From JAAETI01 sp965368515 (GTDB lineage: Bacteria > Actinomycetota > Acidimicrobiia > Spongiisociales > UBA5794), in assembly GCA_965368515.1 (NCBI GenBank), contig CBDUNF010000097.1, positions 1 through 12,332 on the forward strand: a stretch of DNA of 12,332 bases. Reading direction: 5' to 3'. Shown here in pieces: positions 5,967-12,332 of the stretch. The position numbers were made by a program, and so were the translations under genes. The first letter of the stretch is position 1; each line of letters starts with the position of its first letter. A model generated the notes under the pieces. That model ran no database searches and was not told the origin of the DNA. It saw nothing but the letters and a program-made list of their open reading frames with translations.

Positions 5967-5974
5967 CCTCCTTT
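5967..5974 (-). promoter_or_regulatory. Strong Shine-Dalgarno (AAAGGAGG) of hydA, inside a palindrome
   Basis: AAAGGAGG on the minus strand ends 5 nt before ATG 5961. The five bases that follow are CCTCC, so GGAGGCCTCC at 5962-5971 is a perfect 10-bp palindrome: the Shine-Dalgarno is followed at once by its own complement. The site fixes the hydA start. Confidence 0.85.
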
Positions 5975-5994
5975 GTCGTCATGCTAACGACGAA
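5972..5994 (-). repeat. Hairpin in the hydA leader next to the ribosome binding site
   Basis: On the plus strand TTTGTCGT (5972-5979) and ACGACGAA (5987-5994) form eight pairs, one of them G-T, around the 7-nt loop CATGCTA. In the transcript the 3' arm ends in the AAA that leads into GGAGG. The stem is only moderately stable. It could tune ribosome access or trim the transcript between the racemase and hydA genes. Seen in sequence; function unknown. Confidence 0.35.
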
Positions 5995-6018
5995 AACGGG
6001 CGTCTAATCGCCGCCGGC

Positions 6019-7146
6019 CTAGAACACGGCGCGGGTGTCGAACAAGGCGTCGATACGGTCCGAATCGACACCGATCCGCTCGAGAATCGACACTGTGTCC
6101 GCTCCGGGCGCCGGGGGTGGCGACGGTGGTCCGAGACGAGTTCTGCTGAACCTCGGAGCGGGTGCCGGTTGCACAACGCCACCGACGTCTACGAACACCT
6201 CTCGCGATGCATTGAGCGGATGGCCGGGTGCCTCGTCCATCGGTAGCACCGGCCAGACGCACGCATCACTCTTGATGAACAGCGCTTCCCACTCGTGGCG
6301 CTCCTGCGAACGGAACGCGTCGGCCAGCATCTGGCGTAGCTCCGGCCATCTCGCACGGTTGTATTGGTCCGTTACTGCGAAATCCAACCCCAACCGGTCG
6401 ATCAACTCGGCGAAGAATCGCGGCTCCAGAGCTCCCACGGCCATCCAGCCCCCGTCGGCGGTCTCATACGTGTCGTAGAAGGGCGCACCCCCGTCGAGGA
6501 GGTTGTCCCCACGTTGCCCAGCCCAGAGTCCACGTGCCTTGAACTCGTAGAACATCGTCATCAACGAGGCCGCCCCATCGACCATCGCAACATCGATCAC
6601 CTGGCCCAGGCCGGAAGCGGAGCGTTCGACCAGCGCCGCCAGCACGCCCATGATCAGATAGAGCGATCCCCCGCCGAAGTCACCGACGAGGTTCAGCGGC
6701 AGGGTCGGCTTGCTGCCCACCGAACCGATGGAATCAAGAGCACCGGAGAGGGCGATGTAGTTGATGTCGTGGCCCGCTCGGTCCCGGAGCGGGCCGGTCT
6801 GCCCCCATCCCGTCATCCGGGCGTATATCAGCCGTGGGTTGCGGTCGAGACAGGCATCGGGACCTAGCCCCAACCGCTCGATAACACCTGGACGCATACC
6901 TTCGATGAGAACGTCGGCGGTCGCTGCCAATTCGAGTAGGACCTCAACTCCGGCGGGGTTCTTGAGGTTCACGCCGATGGAGGTGCGATTGCGGCAGGTC
7001 ACCTGATCCAACCCGAGCGAACCTCCCCCATTGGGGCGGTCAACGCGGATGACTTCGGCACCAAGGTCACCCAGCAGCATCGCCGCGAACGGACCCGGGC
7101 CAAGACCGGCCAGTTCGACAACGCGTATCCCGGACAGAGGAGCCAT
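6019..7146 (-). CDS. mcr: Alpha-methylacyl-CoA racemase (CaiB/BaiF family III)
   Basis: A 375-residue cytosolic enzyme of the family III CoA-transferase fold that epimerises 2-methyl-branched acyl-CoA esters, needed for beta-oxidation of methyl-branched or sterol side chains. The N-terminus MAPLSGIRVVELAGLGPGPF and the segment RNRTSIGVNLKNPAG are typical of the racemase branch. Catalytic residues known from the Mycobacterium tuberculosis racemase occur at the same numbers here: H126 (in AGHDINY), N152 and D156 (in NLVGDFGGGSLYL) and E241 (in VGALE). This argues for a racemase and against a CoA transferase, which uses an Asp at the catalytic position. The start at 7146 lies 20 nt after the preceding stop, with a TAGAGT box 6 nt upstream. 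The substrate cannot be told from sequence. Confidence 0.9.
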   Translation of the reverse strand: MAPLSGIRVVELAGLGPGPFAAMLLGDLGAEVIRVDRPNGGGSLGLDQVTCRNRTSIGVNLKNPAGVEVLLELAATADVLIEGMRPGVIERLGLGPDACLDRNPRLIYARMTGWGQTGPLRDRAGHDINYIALSGALDSIGSVGSKPTLPLNLVGDFGGGSLYLIMGVLAALVERSASGLGQVIDVAMVDGAASLMTMFYEFKARGLWAGQRGDNLLDGGAPFYDTYETADGGWMAVGALEPRFFAELIDRLGLDFAVTDQYNRARWPELRQMLADAFRSQERHEWEALFIKSDACVWPVLPMDEAPGHPLNASREVFVDVGGVVQPAPAPRFSRTRLGPPSPPPAPGADTVSILERIGVDSDRIDALFDTRAVF

Positions 7147-7152
7147 GCGGCG

Positions 7153-7158
7153 ACTCTA
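7153..7158 (-). promoter_or_regulatory. Candidate leaderless -10 box (TAGAGT) for the racemase gene
   Basis: On the minus strand TAGAGT is followed by the 6 nt CGCCGC and then ATG 7146. No Shine-Dalgarno lies in the 20-nt gap after the preceding gene. Either the gene has its own promoter here or it is read from upstream and initiated without a clear ribosome binding site. Confidence 0.45.
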
Positions 7159-7166
7159 ACGGCGGC

Positions 7167-8606
7167 CTATCCGGTTGTGACGTCACGCAGCAGGTAGTCG
7201 ACAACATCCGCGGCGCTGTAGGTATCGGCACCGGGCTTGAGAAACCGCGCAACCCTGGTCACATCGTCGCCGGAGGTGACCAGCGGCAATTCACGCTCGC
7301 CGTTCTTCTGCGTTTGACCGAGGTCGATACTCGCCATCAGCGCGTTGCAGACGCACTTCCTGCCAACCGTCTCGGCCTCGACGCCACCCTTCCGGACAAA
7401 ATCCTGAACAGGCTCCGACGCACATCGCCAGCCGATCTTCTCATCCTCGATGACATACGGTGTCCGCAAGTAGCCGAGGTCACATACCCGTTCACGCTTT
7501 TCGTAGACGTTCTGTTCCGACATCGAGTCCTCAACAGAAACAACCTTGAAAGGGAACCCTGTCGGCGACGCAAGTGGGTCCGTGTAGATTTCCGCCTCAC
7601 CCGCTCTGCTTCGGGCGATGACTTTCGCCTTGATGTCCGCAGAGAATCCGGACTCTTCTGCGTATGCGAACGCGGTGCCGACCTGCACCCCGGCGGCTCC
7701 CGCATCGAGCGCCTCGACAACACGCTCGGGCTCGGCATACGAACCGGCCAACCAGAACGGAAGCCCGACAGCCGCAATTGCGTCTAGATCGGCGACATCC
7801 CGATCGCCGTAGACCGGTTCTCCTCCCTCGCTCAGCTTCAGCTTGCCGCGCGGCGGGGCGTTGTGTCCTCCGGCTGTTGGTCCCTCGACGATGAACCCAT
7901 CAACACGCCCGGTCGCCTTCTTCGACAACATGGTGGCCAGTACCGCGGACGAGATGATCGGGAAGAACTTAGGACGTTTGACCGCTATGGCTTCACCGCC
8001 CCAGTACTCAGCGGGGTCAAACCGCAGCCAGAAGGGCTTGTCACTCTTGGCGCCTTTGACGTCGAGCTTCAATCTGGCCGGCAAGCCGGCCGCAAGCTTG
8101 TCGAGCACCCCGGGAATCTCCTTGGGGATGCCCGCTCCCATCAAGACCGCATCGACACCGGCCAACATCGCACCATAAAGAGATGGAATCGTCGGAGCTT
8201 GGACCTTGGTGAGCAGGTTGATCCCTACGAGACCGTCATGCCCCTCCTTGGCGAGAAACACCTCGACGAAGTTGGACAGAACCTGCAGGTCGAGAAGGTT
8301 GCGAGAGGGCCGGAGCTTGCCCATTGGGTGGCTCTTGAAACGCTCTTTGAGCTGTCGCCCACCCGCGATGAAATACTTGTCAAAGACGCGCTTGACGACA
8401 TCGGGAACGGGAAAATGGGCAGCGGCCCGTCGAATGTGTCCACCGATGTCGCCGGATTGAAGCCGACGAACTAGCACCAGATCGAGTGCAGTCCCGGAGA
8501 CGACTCCCATCTGTCCGAGACGTGACACCGACTTGGCCAACCGCCAGTCGGATACGGCAACACCCATGCCGCCTTGGATAATGATGGGTAGATCGAATCG
8601 CTGCAT
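7167..8606 (-). CDS. Nitronate monooxygenase (2-nitropropane dioxygenase) family flavoprotein
   Basis: A 479-residue cytosolic TIM-barrel flavoprotein of the nitronate monooxygenase/PfaD-like class. The first strand IIIQGGMGVAVSDWRLAKSV, the central GFIVEGPTAGGHNAPPRG with the conserved GGH, and LAGSYAEPERVVEALDAGAA with VQVGTAFAYAEESG form the FMN-binding parts. It is longer than ordinary nitronate monooxygenases (about 320-370 residues). The extra C-terminal region carries four cysteines, C375, C395, C418 and C420 (the last two as CVC). The substrate is unknown: nitronate oxidation or an enoyl-reductase-like role are both possible. The start at 8606 (MQRFDLP) is preferred because a TACTAT box lies 7 nt upstream; ATG 8615 overlaps that box. 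The gene sits 18 nt after sbcC. Family sure, reaction unsure. Confidence 0.87.
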   Translation of the reverse strand: MQRFDLPIIIQGGMGVAVSDWRLAKSVSRLGQMGVVSGTALDLVLVRRLQSGDIGGHIRRAAAHFPVPDVVKRVFDKYFIAGGRQLKERFKSHPMGKLRPSRNLLDLQVLSNFVEVFLAKEGHDGLVGINLLTKVQAPTIPSLYGAMLAGVDAVLMGAGIPKEIPGVLDKLAAGLPARLKLDVKGAKSDKPFWLRFDPAEYWGGEAIAVKRPKFFPIISSAVLATMLSKKATGRVDGFIVEGPTAGGHNAPPRGKLKLSEGGEPVYGDRDVADLDAIAAVGLPFWLAGSYAEPERVVEALDAGAAGVQVGTAFAYAEESGFSADIKAKVIARSRAGEAEIYTDPLASPTGFPFKVVSVEDSMSEQNVYEKRERVCDLGYLRTPYVIEDEKIGWRCASEPVQDFVRKGGVEAETVGRKCVCNALMASIDLGQTQKNGERELPLVTSGDDVTRVARFLKPGADTYSAADVVDYLLRDVTTG

Positions 8607-8613
8607 CGGCGGC

Positions 8614-8619
8614 ATAGTA
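8614..8619 (-). promoter_or_regulatory. Leaderless -10 box (TACTAT) for the nitronate monooxygenase gene
   Basis: On the minus strand TACTAT is followed by the 7 nt GCCGCCG and then ATG 8606. It matches TATAAT at four of six positions and the TANNNT pattern fully. It lies inside the 18-nt gap after the sbcC stop. It suggests that this gene can be transcribed independently of sbcDC. Confidence 0.5.
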
Positions 8620-8624
8620 GAGGC

Positions 8625-11156
8625 CTAGACCCCATCTGGCGACGGATTCTCCCCCGATCCTGCAATCGCCCTGGTGTCTCCCGTCGCCGGATTTCGTTCG
8701 AGCACGATGAGATCTTCGATGCGATCACGCAGCTCTGGAACATGGCTGACAATCACGACGAGACGGTTCGACTGGTCCGCGATCAACATCTCGATACCTT
8801 CCATCGCAAGGTCGAGGTGCTCGGGATCGAGCGTGCCAAAACCCTCGTCCAAGAAGAAGGCGTCGAGTCGGCCGCCCGTGCCGGCGACCATCTCGGCGAG
8901 TGCGAGCGCCAGACCGAGCGAGGCCAGAAAAGTCTCCCCACCGGACAGGCTGTCGGCACGCCGCACCCCATCGGCGGCGGTGAGATCAACAATTGCAAAC
9001 TGGTCGTCTGCAAAGCGATAGCGGCCCGCCGAGAGACGTTGAAAGTGTTCGCTGCCGAGGTCGGCCAGCCGAGCACGTTCATCATCCAGCAGAAATCGAA
9101 CGAACCGCGAATCAGTCAGGTCGCTGTTGATCCGACTGAACAGTTTGACTCGATGCTCGAGTCGAATCCGCTCCGCTATCAGGTCCTCGGACTGCTCGAG
9201 TTCCGCCATGTCGGTCTCGATCAACTTCTCCAGGCGATCGATGCGATCGGCAGCAACCGCAATGGCGCCAGCAATCTCGCCGGTTACCTCTACCTCGGCC
9301 AGTAGCTTGGCTCGATCGACGGCAACCCTCTCTGTTTCAGCTTCGGCAGCAGCCAATTGCTCCCGCAACTCGGAGGTCACTCGCGACCAGCTGTCGCGCA
9401 GATGTTCGAGGGAACGGCCCAGCGACTCGGCGTCATCGCCGATGTCGTGATCGACACCGAGCCTGGCGGCAAGGTCAGCAAGCTGCATTCCAAGATCCTG
9501 GAGAACCTTGGCGGACTCTTGCTCATCACGGATTGCCTGGTCGTGTTCGCTACGAACTTGATCGGCACGCCGCTGGGCCGCATCACGCTGGGCCACGAGG
9601 GCATCGAACGCACTCCGGCGCTTTTCCAGGACCTCCTTCGGATCGCCCGGACCGAGGATCTTGTCGAGACGGATGGTGGTCTCCTCGAGATCGCCACGGA
9701 CCCGCACCGCATCCTCCCGGCTTCCCCGCAACTGGGCTTCCGCGGCTGCGACACGATCAGCCGCAGCCTGCAATTGCTCGCGCGCCCCCTCAACCGCAGT
9801 GAGGGCGGCGGTGTGGGTTTTGTCGACCTCAGCCTTCGTGCGTTGCGCTGCCGCCAAGACACGTTCGAGCTCGTCGAGGTGGGAGCCCCCTACCGCAGGA
9901 GGCAGGTCATGGACCACCTGATCGCATACGGGGCAGGGTTCGGTGATAGTAAGACCTGATCGCAGGGTGGCTGCCATGTCTGCATGACGGCCACGGTCGA
10001 AGGCCTCTGTCGCGTCCTCGAGAATCTTGGCAGCCTCGGCCGCACGGCCCAAGGAACCGTCGAGAACATGTCTGGCGGCATCAAGACGCTCCCGCTTGGC
10101 CGACTCCGCATCCTGCGCTTTGGCCAGCAGCGCTTCCGCAGCCGCGATGCGACGATCGGCTTCGACCACCGCTTTCAGCTGAGGTTCGGCGGCAGCCAAT
10201 AGGCCCGATGCTCGCTCCAGCAGCTCTAGCTCACCGGACTGATTCGCCTCCTGCCACGCCTGTTCCGAATGCTGAACGTCTAGCTGGGCCTTCTCCATCG
10301 CCGCGGCAAGGTCTGCTCTTCTCTTTTCGGCCGTGCTCGCCTCGGCGATGACACGGGCCGATATCAGCTGATCTGGCAGACGATCGGCGTGCTGATCCAG
10401 CACCTCGAGCCGCTTTGCGACCGTATCCATGCCAGCCTTGGCCTCTTTGCCGCGCTCATCCAGAACAGCTATCGCTGCGGCGCATTCGTCCAGCCGAACT
10501 TTGAGCTTGCGTGCCGATTTGAGCTCGTTCTTCGACTCTCCCAACCGCGCTTCGATCTCGTTGATGCGCTCGAGACGAACACTGAGTTTCTCGAAAGCGA
10601 GGGATGCCGAATCGCGTTCATCTTTGGCGAGCCCTTTCATCCGGTCGACCCGGTCATGCCCAAAGACACCCTTGAGCACGCGGTCTCGGTCGGCGGGGCG
10701 GGCTTGCAAGAACTCAGCGAAACGACCTTGAGCAAGTAGAACCGACCGCTCGAAGGCCGAGAAGTCCAGACCGAGCAGATCGACGATCCGTTCGTTGACT
10801 TCCCCCTCGAGCGTGAGGGTTTCTGACGCTTCGGCCAATGGATCGGCGTAGTGGTACAGCGCGTGTTTGCTGGGGCCTTTGATTCGGATGGAGCGGGCAA
10901 CCTCCCACACCTCCCCTTCGACCTCGAACCGGAGGACGACGCTGGCATCAGCAGCGCGTTGATTGATCAGGGTCTTGGTCGCATTTGGGATTCGGGGCGT
11001 GCGCCCGTAGAGCGAGAATACGATCGCGTCGAGTATCGATGACTTACCGCTACCGATCGGCCCGACGATGCCGATCAGCGTCCGATCTCTGAAGTCGAAT
11101 GTGTGTTCACCGGAGTATGACCGGAAGTTGCGGATCTTGAGTTCAAGAGGACGCAT
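8625..11156 (-). CDS. sbcC: SbcC, Rad50-type ATPase subunit of the SbcCD nuclease
   Basis: An 843-residue SMC-like ATPase that, with SbcD, cuts DNA hairpins and processes blocked double-strand ends. The N-terminal lobe has Walker A at 32-39 (GPIGSGKS), followed by a Q-loop region (LLAQGRFAEFL). Two long Glu/Ala/Arg-rich coiled-coil arms flank the zinc hook C408-PVC-411. The C-terminal lobe has the ABC signature from L737 (LSGGETFLASLG), Walker B ending in D770-E771 (FFLDEGFGTLD) and the switch H805 (VIVSHVPEL). All key residues are intact. It is shorter than E. coli SbcC (about 1050 residues), the difference being coiled-coil length. The start at 11156 has GGAGGAGG 6 nt upstream and overlaps the sbcD end by 14 nt, so the two are coupled. 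Confidence 0.97.
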   Translation of the reverse strand: MRPLELKIRNFRSYSGEHTFDFRDRTLIGIVGPIGSGKSSILDAIVFSLYGRTPRIPNATKTLINQRAADASVVLRFEVEGEVWEVARSIRIKGPSKHALYHYADPLAEASETLTLEGEVNERIVDLLGLDFSAFERSVLLAQGRFAEFLQARPADRDRVLKGVFGHDRVDRMKGLAKDERDSASLAFEKLSVRLERINEIEARLGESKNELKSARKLKVRLDECAAAIAVLDERGKEAKAGMDTVAKRLEVLDQHADRLPDQLISARVIAEASTAEKRRADLAAAMEKAQLDVQHSEQAWQEANQSGELELLERASGLLAAAEPQLKAVVEADRRIAAAEALLAKAQDAESAKRERLDAARHVLDGSLGRAAEAAKILEDATEAFDRGRHADMAATLRSGLTITEPCPVCDQVVHDLPPAVGGSHLDELERVLAAAQRTKAEVDKTHTAALTAVEGAREQLQAAADRVAAAEAQLRGSREDAVRVRGDLEETTIRLDKILGPGDPKEVLEKRRSAFDALVAQRDAAQRRADQVRSEHDQAIRDEQESAKVLQDLGMQLADLAARLGVDHDIGDDAESLGRSLEHLRDSWSRVTSELREQLAAAEAETERVAVDRAKLLAEVEVTGEIAGAIAVAADRIDRLEKLIETDMAELEQSEDLIAERIRLEHRVKLFSRINSDLTDSRFVRFLLDDERARLADLGSEHFQRLSAGRYRFADDQFAIVDLTAADGVRRADSLSGGETFLASLGLALALAEMVAGTGGRLDAFFLDEGFGTLDPEHLDLAMEGIEMLIADQSNRLVVIVSHVPELRDRIEDLIVLERNPATGDTRAIAGSGENPSPDGV

Positions 11157-12315
11157 AGCCCGCCTCCTCCATTACCTCGCGGAATGCGTCCAGCAGCTCG
11201 GCCGGCGCCTCGACTCCCTCGGTCTCCAGGTAGTAGACCGCATACAACTCATCGAGTGTCTTGCCGGCCCTGGCCTCGGAATCGGTCTCCACCCGGGGAT
11301 AGTCAGCTCTCACGTGGATCAGATACCGGCCGAATTCGTCCCGGGCTCGGTCAACCAGCCCCGGATCGGGTCCTGCCGTTTCGACGGTGAGATCAAGGTA
11401 ACTTTCGCGAATGTCGTCGCGACCGAGCAGGTCTTGCCAGTCGCCGCGCACCCTCATGAGCCGGGTCCCCGCGGAAAGGGGGATCGACCGAACCGTCGCT
11501 GGGAGCCCCGGCTCGACGTCGACTACGACAACACGCTTCTCCTCGCCCGCCTCACCGAAGTCCAGTTCAAGGAGCGAGCCCGCATACTCGGCTGGAACCT
11601 TGGCCCCCGGCACCGGCTGCGGTGCATGGATGTGACCGAGCGCGACGTACTGCGGGCCGGGTGGGATGGCCTCGCTTGTGGCGGCATACGCCTCGCCCAT
11701 GTGAAGCGCTCGCTCCCCGCGCGGTGCGCCGTGCCCGTGAACCTTCGCCCCGCCGACAAGGAAGTGCGCCACCAAGAACTGCACGGCGTCGTTGCCTGCC
11801 AGGTCGCCGGCAAAGGCCGAATACGCTTCAGAAATGCCGCGAAGGCGATCGGCGTACTTCTTGTAGTGCTCCTCGATCGCATCCCACACGTGAAACGCCC
11901 TGCCTTCGCGCAAGAAAGGGAAGCAGCTGACGACCGCCCGACCGGCGGGGGTCGCGAGGTCAAGGACGCCGCCGGCATCCGGCCGTTTGATCGCACCGAC
12001 TAGATGGATGTTCTGGTTACGAAGGAATGGCGCAAGGGCCTCGAAGAACCCGCCCGAGTCGTGGTTCCCGGCTATCACAACCACGGGGCGCCGCCCCTCG
12101 TCGGTTAGCCGCACCAAGCCGGAAAATGCGATATCCATCGCTTCGACGGGCGGCATCGGACGGTCGAAGAGATCACCGGAATGCAGGACGATGTCGACCT
12201 TCTCGTCCTCGGCTATCGCAATGACCTCATCTATGGCCGCACGATATTCGTCGGCGCGGTCGGAGCGGCCAATGCGTTTGCCGACGTGCCAGTCCGAGGT
12301 GTGGAGAGCTCTCAC
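11143..12315 (-). CDS. sbcD: SbcD, Mre11-type nuclease subunit of SbcCD
   Basis: A 390-residue metallophosphoesterase nuclease, partner of SbcC. The phosphoesterase motifs are complete: D8 and H10 in SDWHVG, D48 in SGDLFD, N84-H85-D86 in AGNHD, H184 in VAHFLVGG, and H228 and H230 in LGHIHAPQ. They bind two Mn/Mg ions for 3'-5' exonuclease and hairpin-cleaving activity. The C-terminal 120 or so residues form the capping domain and SbcC-binding tail. The start is GTG 12315, where the family N-terminus (MRALHTSDWH) begins. Only 17 bp upstream lie in the window, so the promoter or an upstream operon gene cannot be judged; the CAGGG just before the start is at best a poor ribosome binding site. 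The 3' end overlaps sbcC by 14 nt. Confidence 0.96.
   Translation of the reverse strand: MRALHTSDWHVGKRIGRSDRADEYRAAIDEVIAIAEDEKVDIVLHSGDLFDRPMPPVEAMDIAFSGLVRLTDEGRRPVVVIAGNHDSGGFFEALAPFLRNQNIHLVGAIKRPDAGGVLDLATPAGRAVVSCFPFLREGRAFHVWDAIEEHYKKYADRLRGISEAYSAFAGDLAGNDAVQFLVAHFLVGGAKVHGHGAPRGERALHMGEAYAATSEAIPPGPQYVALGHIHAPQPVPGAKVPAEYAGSLLELDFGEAGEEKRVVVVDVEPGLPATVRSIPLSAGTRLMRVRGDWQDLLGRDDIRESYLDLTVETAGPDPGLVDRARDEFGRYLIHVRADYPRVETDSEARAGKTLDELYAVYYLETEGVEAPAELLDAFREVMEEAGYASS
11163..11170 (-). promoter_or_regulatory. Shine-Dalgarno (GGAGGAGG) of sbcC inside the sbcD end
   Basis: GGAGGAGG on the minus strand ends 6 nt before ATG 11156. It codes part of the sbcD C-terminus (the EEAG codons). 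It fixes the sbcC start and supports coupled translation of the two subunits. Confidence 0.8.
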
Positions 12316-12332
12316 AGCCCTGCAAACGGATC

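Noticed and set aside
8742..9959. Several plus-strand reading frames of about 190-200 codons antisense to sbcC
   Set aside because: They have no domain or ribosome binding site, and all lie inside the intact SbcC coding frame with its signature motifs.
11068..12003. A 311-codon plus-strand reading frame antisense to sbcDC
   Set aside because: It is a shadow of sbcD and sbcC caused by high GC and codon bias. The product has no recognisable domain, while the minus strand has complete family motifs.

Overview
The window looks like chromosomal core sequence from a moderately GC-rich member of the Actinomycetota. The evidence is a DUF3097 gene at the left edge (a family I know only from actinobacteria), several genes with a TANNNT -10 box 6-8 nt before the start codon and no Shine-Dalgarno (leaderless style), and the general style of the proteins. 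An acidimicrobial or similar deep-branching lineage is a reasonable guess but is inference. No rRNA, tRNA, insertion sequence, phage gene or CRISPR array was seen. Every gap between genes is shorter than 200 bases.

Layout. 1-362 (minus) is the 5' part of a DUF3097 gene that runs off the left edge. Divergent from it is a plus-strand block: an OmpR-type response regulator (475-1164), a four-helix HAMP sensor kinase overlapping it by ATGA (1161-2339), a spondin-domain lipoprotein with a 13-copy EEMTD repeat (2499-3407), then a strong hairpin and a DUF368 membrane protein of the PopT polyprenyl-phosphate transporter family (3466-4362). A minus-strand block converges on it and reads from the right edge: sbcD (12315-11143), sbcC (11156-8625), a nitronate monooxygenase-family protein (8606-7167), an alpha-methylacyl-CoA racemase (7146-6019), a D-hydantoinase/dihydropyrimidinase (5961-4564), and a small FlgM-like protein (4509-4309). 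The 3' end of this last gene overlaps the DUF368 3' end on the opposite strand.

How the parts may work together. SbcD and SbcC form the Mre11/Rad50-type nuclease-ATPase and are translationally coupled. The three enzymes behind them are tightly spaced and co-oriented but have no obvious shared pathway. In the left block, the sensor kinase has almost no extracytoplasmic loop. Three 11-bp-spaced direct repeats (CGGCAATG, CGGCAATG, CGGCAAGA) sit in front of the spondin lipoprotein about 9 bp upstream of a possible -10. That is the geometry expected of an OmpR/PhoB-type binding site. The most interesting hypothesis is that this two-component system senses the envelope and directly controls the repeat-bearing surface lipoprotein, next to an undecaprenyl-phosphate recycling gene. 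A second theme is the mixed initiation code: several genes look leaderless while their neighbours carry strong Shine-Dalgarno sites, and this changes the best start codon for three of them.
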